In this document: in pieces, positions 25,065 through 34,543 of the stretch | Layout: every line of letters starts with the position of its first letter | Position numbering within the stretch: the first letter of the stretch is position 1 | NCBI GenBank assembly: GCA_002011215.1 | Contig: MTML01000082.1 | Span: 34,955-98,954 of the forward strand | Source: Archaeoglobus sp. JdFR-24 | Lineage (GTDB): Archaea; Halobacteriota; Archaeoglobi; Archaeoglobales; Archaeoglobaceae | Direction of reading: 5' to 3' | Length of the DNA: 64,000 bases | The notes under the pieces: generated by a model | What the model was told of the DNA's origin: nothing | Seen by the model: only the letters and a program-made list of their open reading frames with translations | The model's database searches: none | Translations under genes and position numbers: made by a program

Positions 25065-26336
25065 CTATAACAGTTTCGATTCCGAAGGTATAGAGCACCA
25101 TAGAGTTTCTCTCCCAACACATACACGTTTGCAGCCATAGAAACTCGAAAGATAAAAGAGCACTGTCGCAAAAGCTATTGGAATCACTGAAATAATGAAT
25201 CCAAATTTAATGCCATAACTCGCCGCAATAATTCCTGAAAAACCACTTCCAGCTGCCGCAACTATTGAAGCTAACGAACTGTTTAAGGATAGTACTGAGC
25301 TTCTAGATTCATCTGGAATAATCTCATTGAGCCATATACCAAGTACGGGCCCATACATTCCAAACCCAACATTATATATAAAAACGCAGAGAATTGCGAG
25401 CAACAATGAATGGGAAAGCGCAAAACCAATGTACGATACAAATATTAGTGATTGACTAAGAAAGCCAGCTCTAAAATTATTACTTTTCTTCAACAGAAAT
25501 CCAGAAAGAAAGTTTCCAACGAGAGCACCCAAAATTCCAATTGTGTATAAAATTCCAAGGATTTTGGCGGGCACCTTGAGCTCATCAACAAAAAGCAATT
25601 GCCAAGAATACACATAATAAATTAGTGCAAAGGATAATAAAGCATCACCAAGAAGTAAATATAGGATATCCTTTTCACGAATTGAGATTCTGAGAGCATT
25701 GCGCATAATACGACAAAAAGACTTCTCTCCTTTGCTGTCCCCACGGTTCTCTTCCATCAGTATTAAGCCTAAACCAGTAGCTACGAACAAGATTGCCCCA
25801 CCAGCAAGAAATGGGTATGTCATGTCAAATGACACTAACTGGTACGCAATTAATCCCGCAAGAATTCCACAAATAGTTCTACTCGCACTAACCAGCCCAA
25901 ATATAGTTTTAGCTTCCTCTGTTAACCCATGCCTTTTAAGGGAAGAATAATACCACGCAATCAAGGATCCACTCATGAAAGCAGAACCAAGTGCCAACAG
26001 AATTTTAGAAATTGCAAATAGTTCAAATTTTGTTGACATGCCGTATAAAACCAAACCAGCACCATACACACCAACACCTAAAAGATAAGTCCCCTTTCCC
26101 CCCCATTTGTCTGCTATAGCACCAGTGGGGAAATCAAATATTGAAAGGCAGACAAAATAAATTATTAAGGGCAATCCTATCTGCTCCCTGGGAATACTCT
26201 TTGATGCTAAAAAGGCGAATTTTTGTCCAGAACAATATCTTGAGTTGCAGCATTTCCTATGTTCTTGTCCAAAAAAGGACATGGTCTTATGTTTCCTGAA
26301 ATGTCTATGTAAACCTGGTATAACCCAGCACTGCAC
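25065..26336 (-). CDS. MFS transporter, probably 5'-truncated
   Basis: A major-facilitator permease from about 26213 down: LASKSIPREQIGLPLIIYFVCLSIFDFPTGAIADKWGGKG covers helices 1-2 and the loop motif, followed by about ten further hydrophobic segments and MYGPVLGIWLNEIIPDESRSSVLSLN. The first ~40 residues of the open frame are not MFS-like: they are the shifted frame of a neighbouring radical SAM/SPASM remnant. The true N-terminal helix therefore seems lost by a recombination joint near 26210-26225, and the protein may not be made or inserted correctly. Substrate unknown. Confidence 0.65.
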   Translation of the reverse strand: MQCWVIPGLHRHFRKHKTMSFFGQEHRKCCNSRYCSGQKFAFLASKSIPREQIGLPLIIYFVCLSIFDFPTGAIADKWGGKGTYLLGVGVYGAGLVLYGMSTKFELFAISKILLALGSAFMSGSLIAWYYSSLKRHGLTEEAKTIFGLVSASRTICGILAGLIAYQLVSFDMTYPFLAGGAILFVATGLGLILMEENRGDSKGEKSFCRIMRNALRISIREKDILYLLLGDALLSFALIYYVYSWQLLFVDELKVPAKILGILYTIGILGALVGNFLSGFLLKKSNNFRAGFLSQSLIFVSYIGFALSHSLLLAILCVFIYNVGFGMYGPVLGIWLNEIIPDESRSSVLSLNSSLASIVAAAGSGFSGIIAASYGIKFGFIISVIPIAFATVLFYLSSFYGCKRVCVGRETLWCSIPSESKLL

Positions 26337-27054
26337 CCACCGAGGAAATTGTAGAGTATCTTGTGTCCTTCAAGATAAACCAAAGTGTATAGTACTGGAT
26401 CGACTATTCTAAGTGTCGACCCATCCTTGTTCTCCTTTATAAACAGTTTTCAATTGCCGAGCTACATTAACTAATTCTTCTCTATTTATGAGGATACCTT
26501 CACTATTTTTAGCTTTTCCTATTGGTAAAGCTGGACATATCCGAATAGTCGTAATGTTTAGTGTGCTAAGGAATTCTAGCAGTTCATAGAGGTTATGAAA
26601 ATTCCTTTTATGCATGGTGACATTAATGCCCACCTCAAAATCTTTTTGCACAAGCTTTTTCACGGATTCTATGGTTTTATTAAATGCTCCTTTTTTATTT
26701 CGATACCAATCATGAATACCTTGGAACCCATCAATACTAGTCCCTATGCAAACTTCTCCTTGTCATTTATATTTTTCTAGTTTATTTAACATCGTATCAT
26801 CCAGTAATGTGGCGTTTGTCGTTATACCCACTTGTTCTATGTCGTTCTCAAAACAAATATCTAAAAATTGAAACAAATTTGGATGAAAAAAAGATTCTCC
26901 TCCACCTAATGTCAAATATGAAATATCAACTCCTACAAGGTTTTCAATAATCTTTCTAAATAAATCGATATTCATAAAAATAGGACTTTTGGTGGATATC
27001 CTACAGTGTCTACATTGAAGGTTGCATGCTGTTGTTACCTCTATTTCGGGAAAA
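26207..27054 (-). pseudogene. Radical SAM/SPASM protein, disrupted
   Basis: The minus strand encodes EIEVTTACNLQCRHCR (a CxxxCxxC cluster motif), SYLTLGGGESFFHPNLF, GITTNATLLDD, then an in-frame TGA at 26765-26763, after which the same frame resumes QGEVCIGTSIDGFQGIHDWYRNKKG and runs to WVDT and a TAG. A frameshift near 26400 leads to the SPASM-like end GGCSAGLYQVYIDISGNIRPCPF. There is one nonsense codon, one frameshift and no clear start, so it is inactive. Confidence 0.75.
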
Positions 27055-27056
27055 AG

Positions 27057-27257
27057 GTATAGATTCTATGCCTACAAGAACTATTTAGTAAGGGCCAATG
27101 AATACAGAATGATCCCATTGACATTCCCGAGGAGTAACTTCAAGCTTCATGCTGAGAAGGTTGGATGGCTCGCTGCATTGAATGTCCTTTTATTGGGATC
27201 GTTGTTTCCTTGGAATTCAAGGAAAGGAGGGCTTTGCAGAGGTTGGCTGAGAGTTAG
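27057..27257 (+). mobile_element. IS transposase C-terminal remnant
   Basis: The plus strand reads RFYAYKNYLVRANEYRMIPLTFPRSNFK, then, after an internal loss and a frame change, GIVVSLEFKERRALQRLAES and a TAG. The order and wording resemble the C-terminal half of an archaeal DDE-type IS transposase. No terminal inverted repeats were found. The remainder to 27387 has no recognisable coding content. Confidence 0.45.
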
Positions 27258-27413
27258 CTTTGGTAAAGCCCCTATAATCAGAAATATTGCCCAGACAAAC
27301 ACGTATCAGTGGAGTATTAATGATATGAAGCAGATATGGGGCAGACAATTACGATTGTATATAGCAAAAATAAAAAAGAAATGCTGAGGATCAGGGAAAT
27401 AAAAAACTAAAAT

Positions 27414-28226
27414 TTACTTGAATTCAGGTTCTCTCTTCTCAAGGACAGCCTTTAACCCTTCTTCAAAGTCATCAGTAAGCATCGTTTCATAAGTATGTTT
27501 CATTTCGATTTTAAGATGCTCATACAGAGTGTTCTCAAAAGAGATGTTGATCAACTGTTTAATTCTCGCCACTGCCTCCTTGGGAGCTTTTAAATATCTT
27601 TTGGCTACAGCTAATCCTCGCTCATCAAGCTTATCTGGACTTACAACCTCATTGACCAGACCCATTTCAAGAGCGTCTCTGGCTCCAAAGGTCTCTCCAA
27701 AGGACATCAGTTCGAATGCTTTTTTCATACCCACATGCCTTGGCAGGAAATAAGATGTGCCAATATCCGGACTCAAACCAAGCCTTATGAAACCACTGAA
27801 AAATATCGTATCATCGGAGGCTATGGCATAATCTGAAGCAAGAACTATACTCAGCCCTGCACCAAAAGTGAAACCCTTTGTCAGAACTATTACCGGCTTA
27901 AGCAGGTCACGCATTTTTTTGATGAGGTCGAAATTAAAGATTCCACCAAACTTTTCAAAAAACTCAGGATCCCTTACCTTGTCCAGATTCCGATAAAACT
28001 CTCCGACATCGGCACCAGCACAAAAACTCCTACCCTCTCCAGAAATGACTATTACCAGTATATCGTCGGATTCACAGACCTTTAATGCTTCCGCAATTTC
28101 CTCAGCGGTTTTCAGATTCAAACAGTTATGAACCTCTGGTCTGTTCAGAATCACTCTTGCGATTCCCTCTTCAACTTCAAATTTGAGATTTTCAAAGTTT
28201 CCTGTATCGTTATTCACCATCCCCAT
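27414..28226 (-). CDS. Enoyl-CoA hydratase/isomerase family protein
   Basis: A 270-residue crotonase-fold protein: GIARVILNRPEVHNCLNLKTAEE, the oxyanion-hole segments SGEGRSFCAGADVGEF and LTKGFTFGAGLSIVLASDYAIAS, and GLSPDIGTSYFLPRHVG near the position of the second catalytic residue. Members hydrate or isomerise enoyl-CoA esters in fatty-acid or amino-acid breakdown. The exact reaction cannot be told. Archaeoglobales have large beta-oxidation gene sets, and an acyl-CoA ligase is at 61.5 kb. It is adjacent to rfcS on the same strand. Confidence 0.88.
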   Translation of the reverse strand: MGMVNNDTGNFENLKFEVEEGIARVILNRPEVHNCLNLKTAEEIAEALKVCESDDILVIVISGEGRSFCAGADVGEFYRNLDKVRDPEFFEKFGGIFNFDLIKKMRDLLKPVIVLTKGFTFGAGLSIVLASDYAIASDDTIFFSGFIRLGLSPDIGTSYFLPRHVGMKKAFELMSFGETFGARDALEMGLVNEVVSPDKLDERGLAVAKRYLKAPKEAVARIKQLINISFENTLYEHLKIEMKHTYETMLTDDFEEGLKAVLEKREPEFK

Positions 28227-28264
28227 ATAAACACAACCCCAATTTCAGGTCAAACTTTCCACCC

Positions 28265-29233
28265 TCATCTTTCCTTTTTTCTCGAAAGGGTAGAAAGATA
28301 AGCCAGATAGGCATCCAGCTGAATCCTTTCATTCGACCCTTCAGTAAGCCTGAAATCAATCTCACCAAGTTTATCAACGAGAACGACCTTTAATCTTTCA
28401 TCAAGATTCGATGAAATAATTTCGCGGAACAACTGATTTACGACATCCTCTCCGGACATGCCATATTCTATCAGAATTTTTTCCAGAGTTTCACGGGCTT
28501 CAAGAAAGTTTCCACTCAATGCAAGCTCAAGAATGCTCTTTAGCTCTTCAGGACGGGCGGTAGCGGTTATCTGGAATATCGCTTCTGCGTCAACAACCTC
28601 ACCGAAAGTTGCAGCTCCCTGCAGGGCATTAATGGCCTTTCTGAAATCACCATCAGAAACATAAATGAGTGCATCAAGCCCTTCTTCGGTTATATTTATC
28701 TTCTCAAGTTCGCATATCTCAAGCAGCTTCTTTTTCATCGCTTCTCTGGAAATTGGTCTGAACTTGAACACAGCACATCTGCTCTGAATCGGTTCAATTA
28801 TTCGGCTCACGTAATTGCAGCTTAAAATGAAACGACAGATCTTGGAATACATCTCCATGGTTCTCCTCAAAGCAGCCTGTGCATCGGGTGTGAGAGCATC
28901 AGCCTCATCCAGGAATATTATTTTGAAGGGTGCATCCCCAATTGGAGCGGTTCTTGCGAATTCCTTTATCTTATGTCTCACAACGTCAATCCCTCGTTCA
29001 TCGCTCGCGTTCATCTCTATAAAATTATCTCTCCACCTGTCACCAAAGAGATCTCTTGTAAGAGCTATAGCCGAGGCGGTTTTTCCTGTACCGGGTGGAC
29101 CGGAGAAAAGCAAATGGGGAATGTTCTTCCTCGCAACATAACTCTTCAAACGCTGAACTATATTATCCTGACCGACAATTTCATCAAGAGTTCTTGGTCT
29201 GTATTTCTCCACCCATATTTCCGATTCCAGCAT
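28265..29233 (-). CDS. rfcS: Replication factor C small subunit
   Basis: A 322-residue clamp-loader ATPase: EKYRPRTLDEIVGQ at the N-terminus, Walker A SGPPGTGKTASA, Walker B IIFLDEADAL, the SRC arginine-finger motif (IQSRCAVFKF), and the C-terminal collar domain. It loads PCNA onto primed DNA together with RfcL. The length is normal for archaeal RfcS without an intein. It follows the GYD-domain gene by about 50 bp on the same strand. Confidence 0.96.
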   Translation of the reverse strand: MLESEIWVEKYRPRTLDEIVGQDNIVQRLKSYVARKNIPHLLFSGPPGTGKTASAIALTRDLFGDRWRDNFIEMNASDERGIDVVRHKIKEFARTAPIGDAPFKIIFLDEADALTPDAQAALRRTMEMYSKICRFILSCNYVSRIIEPIQSRCAVFKFRPISREAMKKKLLEICELEKINITEEGLDALIYVSDGDFRKAINALQGAATFGEVVDAEAIFQITATARPEELKSILELALSGNFLEARETLEKILIEYGMSGEDVVNQLFREIISSNLDERLKVVLVDKLGEIDFRLTEGSNERIQLDAYLAYLSTLSRKKER

Positions 29234-29283
29234 CGATTAAAAAAAGGTAGGGATGTATTAAAAAATTTGCATTTCAAACTTTT

Positions 29284-29574
29284 TTAAATTTTTTTGAGGT
29301 GCTCAACGAATTCATCAACAGGCACAGCCGGCATCGTAGTCGTTCTTATCGTTCCTCTTGAGGCCAGATCTGTCATTGCCTTGGCAACAACAAGCTCATT
29401 TTCAGCCTCCACAATATTAATAAAATCATACTGGCCAAGAACAAGATACTGTTCAAGAACCTTCACACCCATCTTTTCCAGCTCATAATTCACCTCTTTC
29501 AGCCTGTCCGGGTGTTCTTTAAGGGTTACAGCTCCCTCGTCGGTCAATCTGGAAAGAATTATATATTTTCCCAT
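29284..29574 (-). CDS. GYD-domain protein
   Basis: A 96-residue GYD-family protein, with YIILSRLTDEGAVTLKEHPDRL at the start, VLGQYDFINIVEAENE in the middle (the GxYD feature) and RGTIRTTTMPAVP near the end. The fold is ferredoxin-like, usually forming dimers, with no proven activity. The complete domain is present and nothing is fused to it. It may be cotranscribed with rfcS. Confidence 0.8.
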   Translation of the reverse strand: MGKYIILSRLTDEGAVTLKEHPDRLKEVNYELEKMGVKVLEQYLVLGQYDFINIVEAENELVVAKAMTDLASRGTIRTTTMPAVPVDEFVEHLKKI

Positions 29575-29755
29575 ATTCTATCACAAACTATACATTGTTT
29601 TTTACCTATTTAATCATTTTGAATAGAGAGCAATCACCCGCAATGTGAATCGTACATATCCATCCTATCGACTCAAAACAAATTCACAATCCAATACCAA
29701 ATCTTAATCTGCTATCCTAAGGTTTGTGATAAGAAAGTGTCAAATGTATCAGACT

Positions 29756-30190
29756 TTAGATTTTTCGAGAATACCTCCACCCAACCTCAAATGTATCCTT
29801 CATGCATTTTACGCATTTGCCGTAGTCCATAGTATTTATTTCCAGAATCCTGTCATCAATCCAAACTATATTGAAGACTCTGTCAGAAAAATAAATAGAG
29901 CCTGCATTTGCTTCTATTCCCTTATAATCTTTATATATCTTTGCTTTTGTTACAGCAATATCACCCAGCTTTTTTAATTCATCTGTAGGTTTTTCATTGA
30001 GTGGTAAAATTATTTTCACATCCTTTCCTTCCAGCAATGGAGCCAGCTCTTTCAGCAGTGGTATCGGGATATTATTAATCCTAATCTTCTTCGACTTTCT
30101 GATTTTATTTTTTAGCTCCTCTATCGCTTCCTCTACCGAACCAAAAATGGTCGATATTTTTGCTTCATATCTTCCATCAACTATCGGCAT
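29756..30190 (-). CDS. Conserved archaeal-type protein, function unknown
   Basis: I place the start at the ATG at 30190 (MPIVDGRYEAKISTIF), giving 144 residues; the open frame runs 23 codons further upstream without a better site. The protein has a helical Glu/Lys region (SVEEAIEELKNKIRKSKKIRI), alternating hydrophobic strands (VKIILPLNEKP, IYFSDRVFNIVWID) and a final CVKC motif that could bind metal. The middle resembles the effector part of TrmB-like regulators but I cannot assign it. It is divergent from the membrane-protein gene. Confidence 0.55.
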   Translation of the reverse strand: MPIVDGRYEAKISTIFGSVEEAIEELKNKIRKSKKIRINNIPIPLLKELAPLLEGKDVKIILPLNEKPTDELKKLGDIAVTKAKIYKDYKGIEANAGSIYFSDRVFNIVWIDDRILEINTMDYGKCVKCMKDTFEVGWRYSRKI

Positions 30191-30333
30191 ATTTCTTCTT
30201 TCTCCCCTATAGTTATGATAACCTTTTTGCTTGAATACATAATCCACCAGAGAGTACACATTTTTTATCGGACTTCCAAAAAGCCATAGTTTTATATATT
30301 ATAATATGGAAACATGATGCCGAAGTGAGAGCC

Positions 30334-30732
30334 ATGGCCAGGAAACCCATTGGTATAATGCTTTTAGTTGCTCTTGAGGCGATTGTAGGGATTATGGCCA
30401 TACTTTGGGGAATCTATTTTTTATGGGCAGGAACACAGTTTCTCTCAGGTCAGATAGATAGGCTCTACTGGTTAATGATAGTTCTGGTCTCTATAGGGAC
30501 GGGAGGAATCGGCATATACATTGCCAAAGGACTCTGGGATCTAAAAGACTGGGGAAGAACAACAACATTGATCCTCCTCGCGTTTGCGTTCATAGGATCC
30601 ATTGGGGGCACTGTCAATGGAAATTTGATATCCATGATCATCTTAATAACATCTGTCGCTTTCATTTTCTATCTGACAAGGAAGGAAACGAAAGCTTATT
30701 TTTCCGAATCCTGTCAGCCAACCTCTAAGTGA
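30334..30732 (+). CDS. Small membrane protein with four predicted helices
   Basis: 132 residues from the ATG at 30334 (a GTG three codons upstream is possible). It shows four hydrophobic segments (LLVALEAIVGIMAILWGIYFL, LIVLVSIGTGGIGIYIA-like, TLILLAFAFIGSIGG, MIILITSVAFIFYL) with short polar loops, including a KGLWDLKDWGRTT turn. It is typical of uncharacterised archaeal membrane proteins. A TTTATATATT box lies about 30-40 bp upstream. Confidence 0.6.
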   Translation: MARKPIGIMLLVALEAIVGIMAILWGIYFLWAGTQFLSGQIDRLYWLMIVLVSIGTGGIGIYIAKGLWDLKDWGRTTTLILLAFAFIGSIGGTVNGNLISMIILITSVAFIFYLTRKETKAYFSESCQPTSK

Positions 30733-31700
30733 TCTTCAAAACACAATTTTTAACTACAATATTAAATAAAAATATTATATCTGATTTATTAATTTTTAGT
30801 AATGATTTTGTCCTTTTATCTCACCCTCACTTAACCTTGAATCGTAAACTCACTTATGACTAAATTTATAAAATTAAATATCTAATAATAATTTACTAAA
30901 AACATTAATTTAAAACATTTAACTATATTAGTTTTATTTTAAACTTTATAATATACCAAATCGACAAGCTATTAATTTAATAAAATATTTAACATTAAAA
31001 TTTAATAAGTTTAAACTAATTGAATAATATTTAACCTCAATAAAATTTTCCATTTCTCATGGATTTTTCGATATTACATAATTTGTGTAACAAAGGATAT
31101 GCAAAAATGTGAAACTTCACTGAATCGCTACATTTTCACAGTTACCCCCCATTAAACGCGCACATAACTCCATATTCACAATATATCTGGAATGATCGAG
31201 TTCCTAAATCCCCAGATTTTAGGTAAACCTAAAAATCATTTATTACAGGTTTTTTGTAATAATTAAAATGAGGTTGAAATATATTTTTATAGTTAAAAAT
31301 TTTAAAATGTAGAGTTTATAAGACATATTAAAAAATTCAAAAATAATTTAGAATGAATTTAAATGATATATTAAATAAATTGAAAATAATTTTTTAATAA
31401 ATCATATTTATTAATTCGATTACTAATAATGATTTAAATTAATACTCTTTATTTAAATACTCAAAAATAACATTGTTGAAAAAAGTGAGTGTTAGGGAGT
31501 GAAGATTGGGTGAGTGAGACAGATGATAAATAGAAGATTTTTTCGAAAAATAGGGGGAGTTGGAAATCAAAGAGTGAGATCAAAGAGTGATGGAAGGGTG
31601 GAAAAGTTAAAGCAATAGCGAGAAGAAGAGTTAATTGGTAGTGTAAAATCTGGTTTAACCTTAAAATTGAAATACTCAAAGGTTAGTAACCAAAAAAGGG
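30733..31700. other. Long extremely A+T-rich intergenic region
   Basis: About 970 bp without a credible gene. From ~30740 to ~31130 and ~31230 to ~31460 the DNA is made almost entirely of short A/T runs. A less biased island lies at about 31130-31225 and contains a run of six C and a hairpin CCTAAAtccccagattTTTAGG-like element (31205-31224). I see no CRISPR repeats, tRNA or clear origin-recognition boxes. An origin, a regulatory RNA or simple decay are all possible. Confidence 0.6.
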
Positions 31701-31707
31701 TGGAAAA

Positions 31708-32649
31708 ATGGAATCAGATGAGATAACAGAATCCTACGATATAATAGTGATTGGGTCGGGTCCGGCTGGTGCAACTGCAGCAATTTATGGCTCAAGATAC
31801 GGGATGAAAGTTGCATTTTTCGAGACAGTCGATCCTGTTTCCCAGCTTGCCCTGACTCCAGTAATAGAGAATTTCCCAGGGTATGAAGGAAACGGGTATG
31901 AGCTTTTACAAAAAATTAAATCCCAGGCTGAAAAGCTTGGGGCAGTTCACAAGTTTGAAAATGTTGAGAGCATAGAGAGAAATGGTGAGTATTTTACAGT
32001 CAAGTCAGATTCGGGGGTGTATAGAGCAAAGACTGTTATAATCGCGACTGGTGGTAAGCACAGGGAGATTGGCATTCCTGGAGAGAGAGAATTCATTGGC
32101 AGAGGTGTAAGCTACTGTGCAACCTGTGATGGAAATTTCTTTAGAGGTAAAAAGGTCGTTGTAATTGGTGGTGGAAATACAGCCGTTGAGGAGGCCATTT
32201 ATTTAAAAGAAATAGGTTGTGATGTTTCGCTTGTACACAGGAGGGAGGAGCTGAGAGCGGCTAAAGCATATCAGGATGAGTTGTTTAAGAGGAACATCCC
32301 CGTTATATGGAATACCGTTCCTGTGAGGATTGAAGGAGATGAAGTTGTAAAGAGGATAGTCCTTTTCAACAAGGTTGAAAACAGGGAGTTCACCCTCGAT
32401 GTAAGTGCAGTTTTTGTGGCAGTTGGTATTACTCCAGCCACTAATATTGTTTCAGAGCTTGGAGTCGAGAGAGATTCCATGGGATACATTAAAGTAAACA
32501 AGAAGCAGGAAACAAACGTCCCCGGAGTATTTGCAGCAGGAGATTGCTGTGACAACCCTCTGAAACAGGCGATAACAGCATGTGGAGATGGAGCTGTGGC
32601 TGCAAACTCGGCTTTCGAATACATAAAACTGAATGCCGAAAAGAGTTGA
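31708..32649 (+). CDS. trxB: Thioredoxin-disulfide reductase
   Basis: A 313-residue FAD/NAD(P) disulfide reductase: IVIGSGPAGATAAIYGSRYG for FAD, the redox CATCDG motif (Cys-Ala-Thr-Cys), VVVIGGGNTAVEEAIYL for NAD(P), and GVFAAGDCCDNPLKQAITACGDG at the second FAD contact. The length and domain order are those of low-molecular-weight TrxB. It would reduce a thioredoxin such as that encoded at 400-807. It stands alone downstream of the A+T-rich region with an AAAGGGTGG ribosome site. Confidence 0.93.
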   Translation: MESDEITESYDIIVIGSGPAGATAAIYGSRYGMKVAFFETVDPVSQLALTPVIENFPGYEGNGYELLQKIKSQAEKLGAVHKFENVESIERNGEYFTVKSDSGVYRAKTVIIATGGKHREIGIPGEREFIGRGVSYCATCDGNFFRGKKVVVIGGGNTAVEEAIYLKEIGCDVSLVHRREELRAAKAYQDELFKRNIPVIWNTVPVRIEGDEVVKRIVLFNKVENREFTLDVSAVFVAVGITPATNIVSELGVERDSMGYIKVNKKQETNVPGVFAAGDCCDNPLKQAITACGDGAVAANSAFEYIKLNAEKS

Positions 32650-32873
32650 TACGGAGTTTGATCTTCAACCAATGTCTCGTTCATGCCTGCCAATCAAATT
32701 TATAGCATATATGGTACAGTCTCTCACATAAAACTCAGCAGAGGTTCAAGCAGAAAACAATAGATATTTTTTTCATTAATTTTTGAGAAAGACCTAACAT
32801 TGATCTCTATCTTGAAGATCGCTTCACATGCTTCTGCTTGTTTCCAACTGGCCTTGCTTATCCCAGGACATCA

Positions 32874-33821
32874 TCACTCCTTGCTAAGGCTTGTGATTTT
32901 GCAGTGATGTTCGTAAAGCCTGTCAGCTATTTTAATGAGATAATCGGCGTCCTTCAGTTTTCTCTTCCATCTTTCAGGTATGGATTTCTCCCCATATCTG
33001 GCCCCAGCCATCGCACCTGTTATTGCAGCAATGGAATCTGCGTCACCACCCGCATTTGCACCCTTAGAGACCGCTTTTTCAAAATCTTCAGAAGAGAAAT
33101 AGCAGTAAAAGGCCATTGGCACAACATCCCACGTAAGTATCGAGGTACCTATTCTGTCGATAACAAAATCGATGTCCTTGTCTTTTACATCGTATGCAAA
33201 TTCGATCTTATCGGCAATTAGATCATCAAACTTCCTGACTCTACCTGTGACTTCCTTCAGCACCTCCCCATCACTAAAATCCGTCAGAATGCATGCAATT
33301 GCAATTGCTACACTAACAGCTCCACCCATTGCAACCTCGTTTTTATGAGTTATCGAAGCAGATAGCGCAGCATAGTTCTCAACAAGATCCAAGTTGAAGT
33401 GGTAAAGCAAACCAATCGGAGCCACACGCATTGCAGCCCCACAGGTTGCAGAATCTACCCCTGCTTTTTCCCAAGGTACACCACGGATTAAATTATAAAG
33501 AGCCTGACGTGTTGTAGGGCCAGTTCTAATATTAAAGGATGTTCGTGCGTGCTCCTTCAGCTTTTCTGCAAAGTCTCTGGGATCAAAATACACCATATCT
33601 ATCAGAGACTCAGCCAGAATGATCATTTGTTCAGTATCATCAGTCCATTCCCCTGCCTGGAGATCGCCCAGGGGAGAAGGATGAAAATTATTTATCTGAC
33701 CATATAGCTTCTGAATTTCGTTTCTATTTAAACTCTCAGCAGGCATTCCAAGTGCATCGCCAATTGCGGCTCCGAGAATAGAGCCCTGGAAGGAATCCCT
33801 TAAAGCGTTCAAACCAGACAT
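32874..33821 (-). CDS. ADP-ribosylglycohydrolase (DraG/ARH family)
   Basis: A 315-residue all-helical hydrolase. GAAIGDALGMPAES and EWTDDTEQMIILAESL provide the first metal ligands, and NAGGDADSIAAITGAMAGARYG the C-terminal Asp pair for the di-magnesium site. Enzymes of this family remove ADP-ribose from proteins or other acceptors. The target in this archaeon is unknown. Together with the Sir2 enzyme it points to NAD-linked modification, but the genes are far apart. It is monocistronic. Confidence 0.88.
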   Translation of the reverse strand: MSGLNALRDSFQGSILGAAIGDALGMPAESLNRNEIQKLYGQINNFHPSPLGDLQAGEWTDDTEQMIILAESLIDMVYFDPRDFAEKLKEHARTSFNIRTGPTTRQALYNLIRGVPWEKAGVDSATCGAAMRVAPIGLLYHFNLDLVENYAALSASITHKNEVAMGGAVSVAIAIACILTDFSDGEVLKEVTGRVRKFDDLIADKIEFAYDVKDKDIDFVIDRIGTSILTWDVVPMAFYCYFSSEDFEKAVSKGANAGGDADSIAAITGAMAGARYGEKSIPERWKRKLKDADYLIKIADRLYEHHCKITSLSKE

Positions 33822-33894
33822 TGAATAAACTAAGACTTCCTGAAATAAATATTTTCCAGAAACATTTTTATATCAACAATTAAATCAAAATATT

Positions 33895-34500
33895 GTGGAA
33901 ATCGGCCCAAGAATACATGCTCGATTCATGATACTCCTCTTTATGATTGCTCTTGTCAACGCAATTGTAGCACCGAAAGACAGTGTGCTGGGCAATTCAT
34001 ACAAGCTCATCTACATTCACCTGCCTATTTCAATAATCTCCACCTTATCTATATTTTTCCTTTCGGGAGTGTCGTATTACTACTATTTCACGAAAAAAAA
34101 GAATTTAGTGCTTTCGTTCGCCCTTTCAACCTTACTTCTAGTCATTTTAAATTTGCTCCTTTCAATAATCTTCATGAATATGACGTGGGGTGGATTTACC
34201 TTTTTAGAGCCGAGAATTCTCTTTTTAATCCTTTTTGAGTTTCTTATTGCTCTGTTTATAATAACACTTGCATTTCCACCAGTTGTGACGCTGATTTATT
34301 CAATTATTCAGGCAGTGATCGCCACGTGGAGCTACTTCTCACTCAATAATTTCTCATTTCAGCTGCACCCACTTTCTGTCGCAGAAATGTCATTTATCAT
34401 GAAATTTCCACTCATATTCACTTTTCCAGCAACTTTGATACTTTATCACCAGCTTGCATTGCTCATCAACAGCAAGATTCTTGATTTAGGAGTAGATTGA
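33895..34500 (+). CDS. CcmC/CcsA-like membrane protein
   Basis: A 201-residue membrane protein with a GTG start and about six hydrophobic helices. YKLIYIHLPISIIS resembles the first conserved His region of CcmC (consensus YIHVP). MTWGGFTFLEPRILFLILFEFL sits where CcmC has WGT-WDPRL, and LHPLSVAEMSF supplies a second conserved His. These point to the cytochrome c biogenesis/heme-handling family. The tryptophan-rich signature is degenerate, so heme export itself is uncertain. Confidence 0.55.
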   Translation: MEIGPRIHARFMILLFMIALVNAIVAPKDSVLGNSYKLIYIHLPISIISTLSIFFLSGVSYYYYFTKKKNLVLSFALSTLLLVILNLLLSIIFMNMTWGGFTFLEPRILFLILFEFLIALFIITLAFPPVVTLIYSIIQAVIATWSYFSLNNFSFQLHPLSVAEMSFIMKFPLIFTFPATLILYHQLALLINSKILDLGVD

Positions 34501-34543
34501 AAACAGTAAAATGATTGAATATTTTATAGAGAAAAGCCGAAAA

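Noticed and set aside
30740..31460. Replication origin
   Set aside because: A+T-richness alone is not enough. I could not find repeated origin-recognition boxes or an adjacent orc1/cdc6 gene.
31461..31679. 72-codon minus-strand ORF in the A+T-rich gap
   Set aside because: Its composition (Leu, Phe, Ser runs) follows from simple A/T-rich sequence; no ribosome site or family features.
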